A DNA stretch of 64,000 bases from contig NZ_CP059724.1 of assembly GCF_022369515.1 (NCBI RefSeq), positions 4,340,001-4,404,000 on the forward strand. Direction: 5' to 3'. The DNA comes from Paenibacillus sp. 19GGS1-52. Lineage in GTDB: Bacteria; Bacillota; Bacilli; Paenibacillales; Paenibacillaceae. The notes beneath the pieces were generated by a model that was not told the DNA's origin, ran no database searches, and worked only from the letters and a program-made list of their open reading frames with translations. Position numbers and translations under genes: made by a program. Positions 44,669 to 52,724 of this stretch are shown piece by piece. Position 1 is the first letter of the stretch. Every line of letters starts with the position of its first letter.

Positions 44669-45559
44669 TTAAGTCAACAGAAACTCTACTACTTCAGCCT
44701 TCAGCGTTTCGTGAAATTGCACGCGATCAAAGCCGGGCGGGTCTTGCGAGGGAGGAAAGGCTGGTGAAATCATCTCAGTTGGGAAAGGAGTCAGGAAGGA
44801 ATAATGTCCGGCATTCTCCACCGTCCGATAGCGAATCATTTGCGGTTCAGCAACACTATTCATGATGATCTGCGCGTGAAAAGGAGGTGTGTAAGGGTCT
44901 TGCTCGGCATCCAACATGAGAATAGGGAGCCGAACATTGCTTAATGCTCCCTCATTACGGAACCAAACGGACGCCGGTGCTAGCAAAATCAGGGACCGGA
45001 TGCGTGAATCATATGGAACATCGATCTGCTGCGGCTTCCCATCCGGGCTCTCAGTAGGGAAGGAGGTCGGGATGCCGCCAGCTGCTGCAAGCGCGGTGTA
45101 GCCCCCCATGGAATGCCCGATGACCGAATGGCCTCCCGGCTGGAGAAGCCCCTTAAACCTCTCATCTTCAAAAAACCAGTCGGCTGCCATGCGAAGGTGC
45201 CGGGGGCGATAGGTGAGGTTTTGGACAGTACCTTCCAAACTATTATCGTTGCGGTTATTGAATGGATGTTCGAGCAGGCCAACGATAAAGCCGCTGCGCG
45301 CTAAATGCCGAGCGAGCGACCGGTACACAAGCGGTGAACCGCCTGTACCGTGTGAAATGAGGACTAGCCTAAATTTTCCATCCAGCGGCGCTGCGTCTCT
45401 GGCCACCTCCAACGAGTACGGCCCTATCCTATCAGTCTGTTCCGGTGCATCTGTCGGATACATCACGATCATGGGAACGGTCACCCTCAATGCGTTGTCG
45501 GTAATTTGTACCTCGCAGCAACCTGCATATACTTCAACAATGTCTTCTATTTTGTTCAT
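44669..45559 (-). CDS. Alpha/beta hydrolase
   Basis: 296 aa. Nucleophile elbow VIGHSMGGYTALAAAGG near residue 145, HGTGGSP oxyanion loop near 70, and a C-terminal catalytic His in NAGHYSFLTPF near 250. Overall similar to predicted dienelactone hydrolases and platelet-activating-factor acetylhydrolase-like esterases. No signal peptide. Encoded 33 bases after the AraC-type regulator, so its expression is likely controlled by it. Substrate unknown. Confidence 0.85.
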   Translation of the reverse strand: MNKIEDIVEVYAGCCEVQITDNALRVTVPMIVMYPTDAPEQTDRIGPYSLEVARDAAPLDGKFRLVLISHGTGGSPLVYRSLARHLARSGFIVGLLEHPFNNRNDNSLEGTVQNLTYRPRHLRMAADWFFEDERFKGLLQPGGHSVIGHSMGGYTALAAAGGIPTSFPTESPDGKPQQIDVPYDSRIRSLILLAPASVWFRNEGALSNVRLPILMLDAEQDPYTPPFHAQIIMNSVAEPQMIRYRTVENAGHYSFLTPFPTEMISPAFPPSQDPPGFDRVQFHETLKAEVVEFLLT

Positions 45560-45592
45560 CTTGATTTCTTCCTCTCCTTGAGCTACATGCTC

Positions 45593-46468
45593 CTAATATG
45601 GCGAGCCAACGGGAATATATATGTCTAATACCGAATCCTCGTTCATCGGACCTAGATATCGATGGTCGTAACGCACAAACTCCGGGCAATTCGTACGAAC
45701 GCTGCCTGACTGGGGTAACCACGTTTCATAAATGTACTGGAACGTATCGTTGAGTCTCGATAATGTCCCCTTATGAGTAAAAACCGCATAAGTTACCACT
45801 GGGAGCAGCTTAGCGACCATTCCCAAGGGAACTACCCTCTCCTCGCTAGCCACCTCGACACAAGCGATATACGTGATTTCCCATTGCCTACCTGTAAGTT
45901 CAATGACCGCATAAAATATGTCTTCCGTATCCGGCTTTCGCTCAATTTCAAACAAACGCTGCCTAAAGCTCCGCCATAGCTTTCCGACCTCGTCCGAATT
46001 GACACCCGGTATTGACATGCCGACCAGATGCAGCTTATTCAGGCAGACAAAAGCTGGCACGAGGGAGACGCTCTTATTCAAATGCTGTAGCCCCACTTCA
46101 TCCAAAGGAAGCTTCTCCATTGCCCGGAACAGCGTGTCCTTCATGTCCCTTTGCTTTCGAAATTGTCCAGGCGAGATGGAGAACATTTTCCAAAAGGCTC
46201 GGGCGAAGGATTCCTGAGACTCGAACCGGTACAGGATGGCAATATCTATGATCCTTTGGTTGGTATAAAATAAATCGTATGCTGCTTGTGTCAATCTCCG
46301 CTTGCGTATGTACTCCGAGACGGAGTTTCTCGTAACCGATAGGAAGATCCGGTGAAAATGGTACGGCGAATAGCCCGCAGCCTCCTTAACCTTGGTGCTT
46401 AAGCTCTCATCGGTCAGATGATCCTCAATATAGGTAATGGCCTTGATTACCAAATCCTTATAATTCAC
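45593..46468 (-). CDS. AraC-family regulator with GyrI-like ligand domain
   Basis: 291 aa. Two helix-turn-helix motifs at the N-terminus (GYSPYHFHRIFLSVTRNSVSEYIRKRR-type layout; FESQESFARAFWKMFSISPGQFRKQ) followed by a GyrI/SOUL-like effector-binding half (PLGMVAKLLPVVTYAVFTHKGTL; FVRYDHRYLGP). Such regulators bind cationic or hydrophobic small molecules. GTG start 46468 with GGAGG. Precedes the hydrolase gene by 33 bases. Confidence 0.9.
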   Translation of the reverse strand: MNYKDLVIKAITYIEDHLTDESLSTKVKEAAGYSPYHFHRIFLSVTRNSVSEYIRKRRLTQAAYDLFYTNQRIIDIAILYRFESQESFARAFWKMFSISPGQFRKQRDMKDTLFRAMEKLPLDEVGLQHLNKSVSLVPAFVCLNKLHLVGMSIPGVNSDEVGKLWRSFRQRLFEIERKPDTEDIFYAVIELTGRQWEITYIACVEVASEERVVPLGMVAKLLPVVTYAVFTHKGTLSRLNDTFQYIYETWLPQSGSVRTNCPEFVRYDHRYLGPMNEDSVLDIYIPVGSPY

Positions 46469-46732
46469 TTTAATGCCTCCATATCGATATACTCATTTTA
46501 CGACAGATGGAACGCTCTGTTTTGATATTTTTTGCGGAATTTTACTTTACTCAACAGCTAACACTACTTTCCAAACGCAGATAGTTTCCTGATCAGCCAC
46601 ACTCTTCGGTTCGCCAAAAGAGCGACCTCTGGCAATTGCTCAGTCTCGCTGGTTTTAAACAAATCTGCCCGTCCCTCGGTTAATGATACATCGTTAGTCT
46701 AAGACTTTATTTTCTTTCTTCAGCCCGATTGT

Positions 46733-47094
46733 CTATATGATCTGTAAGGAGGCTTTTCCCATATCCAGCCTGAGGTCACTTCTCATGTCCATCATTTCGT
46801 TGTCATACCGAGCAGGCTCTGTTGCTCCACTCCGCTTTCTGCATTTCAATTCATCATTGCAGCAATTGATCACAATTCGAATGATCCAAGGTGTAAACCG
46901 CTCGGGTCTTTCAGGCTTTTGCGTTTAATCCATGCTCTGCAGGTAGCCTCCTGCAGAACTTCCAGTGCGTCAGACTCACTCCGCAGATAGCTGTAGGCAA
47001 TCCCATATAGTTTCCTTTTTTGTAAAGATACCCGTTCGAAGAAGAGCTCTTCTTGACTAGCAAGCAGCTCCTTGCCCATTATTATATTGTCCAT
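46733..47094 (-). pseudogene. ECF sigma factor remnant, frameshifted and truncated
   Basis: Region 2 of an ECF sigma factor is readable from ATG 47094: KRKLYGIAYSYLRSESDALE and EATCRAWIKRKSLKDP. At about 46902 the frame breaks by one base; the other frame continues with PERFTPWIIRIVINCCNDEL, KCRKR, and ends at 46733. Region 4 (promoter -35 recognition) is missing. No partner anti-sigma gene is seen. This is a broken gene, or a sequencing error on top of a truncation. Confidence 0.75.
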
Positions 47095-47220
47095 TGCCTA
47101 TTGGCCCTCCCTGCTTTCCTTCCCCAAACGAAACAGCTTTTCTTATTCTCTATTAATTGACTGTGCTGACAGGCAAACGGTTTTATTTTTTTGTAATGAT
47201 TTGTAATAATAGTGACAAAT

Positions 47221-47255
47221 GCAAAAGGCCCGGCATATGTGCCGAGCCTTCTTTT
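47221..47255 (-). terminator. ptsI terminator
   Basis: AAGGCTCGGCA/TGCCGGGCCTT stem with T-rich tails, 35 bases after the ptsI stop. Confidence 0.75.
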
Positions 47256-47289
47256 GTAATTGCTGTAAGAATTCTTTGCAGTTTTAGGT

Positions 47290-49056
47290 CTAAGAAGTTT
47301 TCTCCTTGGACTCCCCGTTGGCACCGAGCGTAGCCCCACTTCTCTCGGAAAAGGCCCCAAGCTGTTCTTCCGTCTCAGAGCTTGTACGATTGCGGAAACA
47401 AGCAACGGCAACTCTTCTGGCATCGGAAGCCACAGTGTTCAGCGCGCGATGCTTCACTCGCAGCAGTGCCTGTGGCGACATGCTTAGCTCGCTGATTCCC
47501 AGTTCCAGCCAGAGCGGCAAAGAGCGCTCATCCGCGGCCATTTCACCGCAGACACTAACATCGATTCCTGCATTCCGCGCTGCTTCTACGGTCATACGGA
47601 TCATTCGTAAAACTGCCGGATGATATGGATGGTACATGTGAGCGATTTGTTCATTCATCCGGTCTACAGCCAGTACATATTGCACTAAATCATTCGTACC
47701 AATACTGAAAAAATCCACTTCTTCAGCCAGCAGATCAGCAATCATAACCGCTGCCGGAACTTCGATCATGATCCCTACAGGCATATTCCGATTAAATGGA
47801 ATACCTCGCTGTTCCAGCTCTTCCTTTACCTCATCCAGCATCGCTTTAGCTGCCTGAACTTCATCTACCGAAGATATCATCGGGAACATCATCTTCACAT
47901 TGCCGTATGCACTGGCCCGCATAATCGCGGTCAGTTGGGTCTTGAACATGTCCTTACGATCCAAGCTGATCCGGATAGCACGATAACCCAGGAAGGGGTT
48001 CTGCTCCTCCGGAAGCTGGAAATAATCCAGATGCTTGTCTCCCCCAATGTCTAGCGTCCGGATGACTACGGTGCTGCTGCCAACCTTTTCAGCTACGAGC
48101 TTGTACACCTCAAACTGCTCCTCTTCCGTAGGAAAAGTATTACGATCCATATATAGAAACTCCGTACGAAATAGTCCAACACCTTCCGCTCCGTACTTCT
48201 GTGCCAAGTTCAGTTCCTTGACCGAGCTGATATTGCCTACCAGTCGTAAGGTAACCCCATCTTTGGTGATGGCCTCCACTGTAGCGAGCTGCTCCAGCTG
48301 TTCTCTCTTTTTATGCTGCTTATCACGCATGGATGCAAATTTAATGACCGTTGTCTCATCAGGATGCAGTTGTACTGCCCCCGTCTCGCCGTCAAGAACG
48401 AGCATGTCCCCGGTCTGAATCGGATTCACCAGCTTATTCTCAAGGCCTGCTACAAGCGGGATACCTAGAGCTCGAGCCATTATGGACGAATGAGAGGTCT
48501 TACCACCCATCATAGTCACGATTCCAAGAACATAAGTAGGGTTCAAATGAGCTAACTGGGAAGGCGAAAGCTCTTTCGCTACTAGAATATACGGCTGAGT
48601 ATCGGATGGTAAAATAACCTCCGGCGCACCCAGCAGATGCTTTAACAGACGGTTGCCGACATCCTTGATATCCACCGCCCGTTCCTTCATATATTCATCG
48701 TCTAGTAGATCGAACATCGCTACAAAGTGATCAATGGCTTCCTTGACAGCCACCTCTGCAGCCTTGTACTGGCGCTCAATAATACCCCGAATTTCACTCA
48801 TAAACACCGGATCATCCAGAATAGCCAGATGAGCGTCAAAGATGCTTGATTCCTCCGGACCCACGATCTCCCTGAATTCTCGCTTAATAAATTCAATTTC
48901 GTCTTTGGAGGTGCGGATACCTTCGTACAAACGCTCAAACTCATTAGCCAGATCAACAGCATTCACTTGTGTATCCGGCAGACTCCATTCCCAATTCGGC
49001 AAGACAAAGGCCTTTCCGATGGCAACACCTGCTGAGGCGCCTATGCCTTGAATCAT
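47290..49056 (-). CDS. ptsI: PTS Enzyme I
   Basis: 588 aa. First component of the phosphotransferase system: takes phosphate from PEP and passes it to HPr. Phosphorylated His lies in GGKTSHSSIMARALGIPLV near residue 190; the PEP-binding barrel shows FRTEFLYMDR, MFPMISSVDEV and the catalytic Cys in SVCGEMAADE. An extra 20-residue tail after the family end is polar. The ATG overlaps nagE's stop (ATGA), so both are translated together. No ptsH lies between or beside them. Confidence 0.96.
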   Translation of the reverse strand: MIQGIGASAGVAIGKAFVLPNWEWSLPDTQVNAVDLANEFERLYEGIRTSKDEIEFIKREFREIVGPEESSIFDAHLAILDDPVFMSEIRGIIERQYKAAEVAVKEAIDHFVAMFDLLDDEYMKERAVDIKDVGNRLLKHLLGAPEVILPSDTQPYILVAKELSPSQLAHLNPTYVLGIVTMMGGKTSHSSIMARALGIPLVAGLENKLVNPIQTGDMLVLDGETGAVQLHPDETTVIKFASMRDKQHKKREQLEQLATVEAITKDGVTLRLVGNISSVKELNLAQKYGAEGVGLFRTEFLYMDRNTFPTEEEQFEVYKLVAEKVGSSTVVIRTLDIGGDKHLDYFQLPEEQNPFLGYRAIRISLDRKDMFKTQLTAIMRASAYGNVKMMFPMISSVDEVQAAKAMLDEVKEELEQRGIPFNRNMPVGIMIEVPAAVMIADLLAEEVDFFSIGTNDLVQYVLAVDRMNEQIAHMYHPYHPAVLRMIRMTVEAARNAGIDVSVCGEMAADERSLPLWLELGISELSMSPQALLRVKHRALNTVASDARRVAVACFRNRTSSETEEQLGAFSERSGATLGANGESKEKTS

Positions 49057-50939
49057 GCTTCTATCCCTCCAACGTTACTTTCATGTAATACAACAGACAT
49101 TACAGATGACTGCCCCTTTTTAACATTTTTGAATGGAGCATAGCTCCAGGATTTTACTCGGTCAGGATTCGTAATCACCATCGGTGTCGCCAGTGAAGCA
49201 GCATGTTCACGCAAGAAATCCACATCGAATCTAACGAGCAGCTGTCCTGGCTCTACACTGTCCCCTTCCTTCACAACCGCCTCAAACGGCCCCTTAAGCT
49301 GCGAAGTATCGATACCTATATGCATAAGCACTTCCAGCCCTTCAGGCGTTGAGATGCCCACGGCGTGCATTGTAGGGTACACATGCATGACCTTACCGAA
49401 TACCGGTGAGACAAGCTCTCCTTTATCTGGTAGAAAAGCCACACCATCACCCACCAGCTTCGCAGCAAAAATATGATCCGGCACTTCCTCAATCCGCAGC
49501 ATTCTGCCTTGCACCGGAGAACTGAACAGTACCTGCGGCAAGTCCCGAAGCAAGAGCTTATTAATCTCCTCACGGATAAGCTCCGAATACGTTCCGAACA
49601 CCACCTGTACATTACCTCCGCCAAGCTTAATAATTCCCGCAGAGCCCAGTCCTTTTAGCGCACCTGTATCGATTAAACGGTCATTATGCACGGTAAGCCT
49701 CAGACGGGTAATACAAGCCTGCACCTGAACGATATTTTCCTTCCCGCCAAGCGCTTCCAACACAAGAGGTGCCTGATAAGGAATATTACCCGCCCAATCT
49801 CCAAGCTCAGATCCTTCTTCACGCCCAGGTGTTGGGATCTGAAAGCGGCGGATCGCCCAACGAAACAAATTATAATAAATAATACCGTATCCAATGCCAA
49901 TCGGAATCAGTAGCCAAGCCCGCTGTGACAAGTGCAGATTGAGGAAGAAATCAATCGCCCCAGCCGAATAGGAGAATCCATGATGAATCCCTAGCGAGTA
50001 AGTCAGAACCATGGCAAGACCGGACATTACAGTATGCAGAATAAATAAAGGTGGTGAAGCGAACAAGAAAGCAAACTCAATCTGTTCAGAGACACCAGTC
50101 AGGAAGCAGACTAATGCGGCACGCAAAAAAGTCTTTTTAATCTTTGGCTTCAAATCCTCGCGCGCTTCCTGAATAATAGCAAAAGCAATTGCGGGCAGAG
50201 CAAACATCATAATTGGATACAGTCCGGCCATAAAAATACCCGCCGTAGGGTCTCCAGCAAAAAAACGTGGCAAATCCCCCTGCACAACAGCACTGCCATC
50301 AGGAGTAGTATAGGTACCCAATTGAAACCAGAATACATTATTGAGAATATGATGCAGACCAAAAGCTGTCAACACCCTGTACAATACCCCATACACAAAA
50401 ACACCAAACCCACCCGTACGTAAAATGTCCTGAAATAGGACATCCAAAACGTTCTGCAGCAGCGGTGCAACACCCAGCATTACCCAGGCAAACAGCGCTG
50501 AAAACAAACCCATAAACAGCAAAACAAAACGAGACCCTCCAAAAAACTGGATCGCCTCCGGAAGCTTAATATGTTTAAATCGGTTATGAGCCACACCCGC
50601 CACTATTCCGAGCATAATTCCTATTAAAGTTGCAGGCTGGATATGTCCGTCTCCCATATTGGTAACGATCCGGTCATAAGTAAACATCCCTGCCAGCGCT
50701 GCCAGTCCAGCCGGTCCGGCCTGATTGGACAATCCCCACGCTACCCCGACCGCGAACAAATAAGGCATAAAGTAAAAAATCCCTTGCCCCGCGTAAGTTG
50801 CCACTTCGGATACCGAAGAAAGTCCCCATGCAGACCACGGTAAGCTGCCCAGACTTAGCAGAATGGCTGCTGCTGGCAATACCATGGTAGGAAGCATAAT
50901 GGCTCTGCCCAACTGCTGCAATGATCCGAGCCAATTCAA
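49053..50939 (-). CDS. nagE: PTS EIICBA, N-acetylglucosamine type
   Basis: 628-aa membrane sugar transporter-phosphotransferase. EIIC (residues 1-380) has the glucose-superfamily layout; FFAGDPTAGIFMAGLYPIMMF and GVSEQIEFAFLF match NagE better than PtsG. EIIB Cys is in QACITRLRLTV near residue 405, EIIA phosphorylation His in VLMHIGIDTSQLKGPF near residue 545 with the helper His in MHAVGI. All three modules are complete. TTG start 50939 with AGGAGAGGG. GlcNAc versus glucose is inferred from similarity. Confidence 0.9.
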   Translation of the reverse strand: MNWLGSLQQLGRAIMLPTMVLPAAAILLSLGSLPWSAWGLSSVSEVATYAGQGIFYFMPYLFAVGVAWGLSNQAGPAGLAALAGMFTYDRIVTNMGDGHIQPATLIGIMLGIVAGVAHNRFKHIKLPEAIQFFGGSRFVLLFMGLFSALFAWVMLGVAPLLQNVLDVLFQDILRTGGFGVFVYGVLYRVLTAFGLHHILNNVFWFQLGTYTTPDGSAVVQGDLPRFFAGDPTAGIFMAGLYPIMMFALPAIAFAIIQEAREDLKPKIKKTFLRAALVCFLTGVSEQIEFAFLFASPPLFILHTVMSGLAMVLTYSLGIHHGFSYSAGAIDFFLNLHLSQRAWLLIPIGIGYGIIYYNLFRWAIRRFQIPTPGREEGSELGDWAGNIPYQAPLVLEALGGKENIVQVQACITRLRLTVHNDRLIDTGALKGLGSAGIIKLGGGNVQVVFGTYSELIREEINKLLLRDLPQVLFSSPVQGRMLRIEEVPDHIFAAKLVGDGVAFLPDKGELVSPVFGKVMHVYPTMHAVGISTPEGLEVLMHIGIDTSQLKGPFEAVVKEGDSVEPGQLLVRFDVDFLREHAASLATPMVITNPDRVKSWSYAPFKNVKKGQSSVMSVVLHESNVGGIEA

Positions 50940-50968
50940 GGTGACCCTCTCCTTTCATACTATATTGA

Positions 50969-50997
50969 ATGGTAAGCGCTGCAGGAGTTTTTGTCAA
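50969..50997 (-). promoter_or_regulatory. Putative nagE-ptsI promoter
   Basis: TTGACA (50992-50997) with 17 bases to TACCAT (50969-50974), about 30 bases before the TTG start. A cre-like GGTAAGCGCTGC overlaps the -10 box, but it matches the CcpA consensus only in its centre. Confidence 0.45.
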
Positions 50998-51122
50998 AAG
51001 AATATGAAAGCAATTTAATCCATCAGACTCGCAAATTCTATACGGGATATATCAAAACCGAAATTTGATGTAAATTTACTTTTTTGTCCATTTGGAGCTC
51101 CTTCATTAACGTCAAAGAAGAC

Positions 51123-51311
51123 TTCTAATGTATTTTGTGCAATAGAATCGCAATATAATTACTAGAAACCGTGTTCTATTGTATTTTGTACAGTAGAATT
51201 TTATTGACTCACCTAAAATAGGGAAATCTACTCATTTCTACTGCATAAAATGCAATCAAAACATTATTATTGTGATTTTCGCTAAATTCTATTGTACATA
51301 ATGCAATCACA
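51123..51311. repeat. Four-unit array of 25-bp imperfect palindromes
   Basis: Copies at 51123-51147, 51174-51198, 51236-51260 and 51287-51311. All start with TTCTA and share the core TTCTAYTGTAYWWWRTGCAAT; units 1 and 2 also end in the palindromic AATAGAA/GTAGAA half. Start-to-start distances are 51, 62 and 51 bases. The first pair, read as a block, is an inverted copy of the second pair with 37 bases between. This fills most of the 430-base gap before nagE; no coding content is seen. Intergenic repeat element or multi-site operator. Confidence 0.72.
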
Positions 51312-51369
51312 TTTTGCAGGAGTTGAAATTATTAATGAATAACCCCTATCATTCGTATCAACAGTGGCG

Positions 51370-52044
51370 TTACCAAGTTTGGTCTGGATTTATCGCTTTT
51401 AACTCATAATATCTAATGCCTTTCCCTCCTACTATAGGTTGAAGCAAACCCTTATCACTTAATCCGCCTAGCAGTTTGCGAGCTGTCCGAAAGTTAATGC
51501 TGAAATGATCTGCTACATCCTTTGGTCGAATCGCTCTTCCTAGACGCCAAGCCAATCGCAATACTTCTTTTTCACCTGACAATGACAATATATCAACACC
51601 TGTTGATTTACGAGCTAAATAAGGAGCTAATACCAGTTGCAACAGCATCCGGCATACCTCGGGGCGTTGTTGAATATCGTCAAAAGAAAAATGCAGCATT
51701 CGCCAACCCATGCCTGTAAGAAAGGTATCCCGATTTAGCGCATAGCTAAATTTCTCCCGATCCATATCTTTCACATGGCTCTGATAACCATCACATTCAA
51801 TTCCGAAACGGCCCCCATTCTGCGGCAGATAGGCAAAATCCAGAAATTGCGATTTACGATTCCAGTCGTATATCTCATATTCCGGATGCAAGTGCTCCAG
51901 CGACTCAAATAACGGCCACCAAACGTTCTGCAAGAAGAGCTTCTCCGCAAAATTATGGCCCCTAAGTAGTCTACCCTTCCGCTCGCCCGTTCTTGCCTGC
52001 GAATGCTGCTCAATAAATAGGTTGTGTGCTTCATCAAATTCCAT
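51370..52044 (-). CDS. DUF559-type endonuclease-like protein with winged-helix tail
   Basis: 224 aa. Residues 20-130 match the DUF559/Vsr-like PD-(D/E)xK fold: FLDFAYL, then GIECDGYQSHVKD with the acidic pair, and RDTFLTGMGWRMLHFSFDDI. The last 70 residues look like a winged helix (DVADHFSINFRTARKLLGGLSDKG). A nuclease or DNA-binding function is inferred from fold; no partner methylase or helicase is adjacent, so no restriction or defence role is claimed. Confidence 0.75.
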   Translation of the reverse strand: MEFDEAHNLFIEQHSQARTGERKGRLLRGHNFAEKLFLQNVWWPLFESLEHLHPEYEIYDWNRKSQFLDFAYLPQNGGRFGIECDGYQSHVKDMDREKFSYALNRDTFLTGMGWRMLHFSFDDIQQRPEVCRMLLQLVLAPYLARKSTGVDILSLSGEKEVLRLAWRLGRAIRPKDVADHFSINFRTARKLLGGLSDKGLLQPIVGGKGIRYYELKAINPDQTW

Positions 52045-52067
52045 AGCTTATTCCCTCCCCTAAAATA

Positions 52068-52113
52068 AAAAAACGCCCTCAACCGCAATGTAGACATGCG
52101 GTAAAGGACGTTC
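52068..52113 (-). terminator. Terminator between CoA-binding gene and DUF559 gene
   Basis: AACGTCCT..ACCGCA against TGCGGT..AGGGCGTT, then seven T on the minus strand. Confidence 0.72.
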
Positions 52114-52253
52114 TTCGTCTGGCTAAAGTATAGCATTCGAACATCTTGCTGGAAATGAAATTCACGATCAGCTACAAATGTTACGAACAACTGATATTGC
52201 TGTTACGTAGTTTAGGTTCTGATTAGTTTCAAAACTGCCACAGCTTTCGAACT

Positions 52254-52688
52254 TCAAGCCCGGCTGCGCCCGTGCATGGTGATGGCTTCTTCGACCTTGA
52301 TGCAGCGGTCCATAATTGCAATCATGCCGTGTTCGGCAGCGATATCAGCGGCTTCCTGGCTGATAACACCCTGCTGCAGCCACAATACACGTGCACCAAT
52401 ATCAGCGGCTTCCTGGGCAACCTCTGCACAGAATTCGCTGCGGCGGAACACGTTGACGATATCAACAGGCTCCGGGATTTCTGCTAAAGTGTGATAGCAT
52501 TTCTCGCCCAGAATATCTCCATCTACTGATGGATTAACCGGAATAATACGGTAGCCGCGACTTTGCATAGCACCTGCAACCATATAAGAGGTGCGATCTG
52601 TTTTATCGGACAGACCGACAACTGCGATGTTACCGGCTGAAGCGAGAATATCGCCGATCTGCTCCCGAGTAGGGTTCTCAAAGCTCAT
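52254..52688 (-). CDS. CoA-binding protein (YccU-like)
   Basis: 144-aa Rossmann-fold protein of the CoA-binding/YccU family: IAVVGLSDKTDRTSYMVAG near the N-terminus, YRIIPVNPSVDG, and VLWLQQGVISQEAADIAAE. It resembles the nucleotide-binding part of succinyl-CoA synthetase alpha. Function unknown. Ends 37 bases before... aroA lies upstream, sharing orientation, with a 36-base gap, so co-transcription is plausible. Confidence 0.88.
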   Translation of the reverse strand: MSFENPTREQIGDILASAGNIAVVGLSDKTDRTSYMVAGAMQSRGYRIIPVNPSVDGDILGEKCYHTLAEIPEPVDIVNVFRRSEFCAEVAQEAADIGARVLWLQQGVISQEAADIAAEHGMIAIMDRCIKVEEAITMHGRSRA

Positions 52689-52724
52689 ATTAACAACACC
52701 TTCCCTTAATGAGTATTTGTACTA

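Noticed and set aside
50971..50986. cre-like GGTAAGCGCTGCA at the nagE promoter
   Set aside because: Only the centre fits; the outer T-G and C-A positions are out of register. Mentioned in the promoter entry only.
51370..52044. DUF559 gene as part of a restriction or defence system
   Set aside because: No methylase, helicase or toxin-antitoxin partner is adjacent; the neighbours are ordinary metabolism genes.
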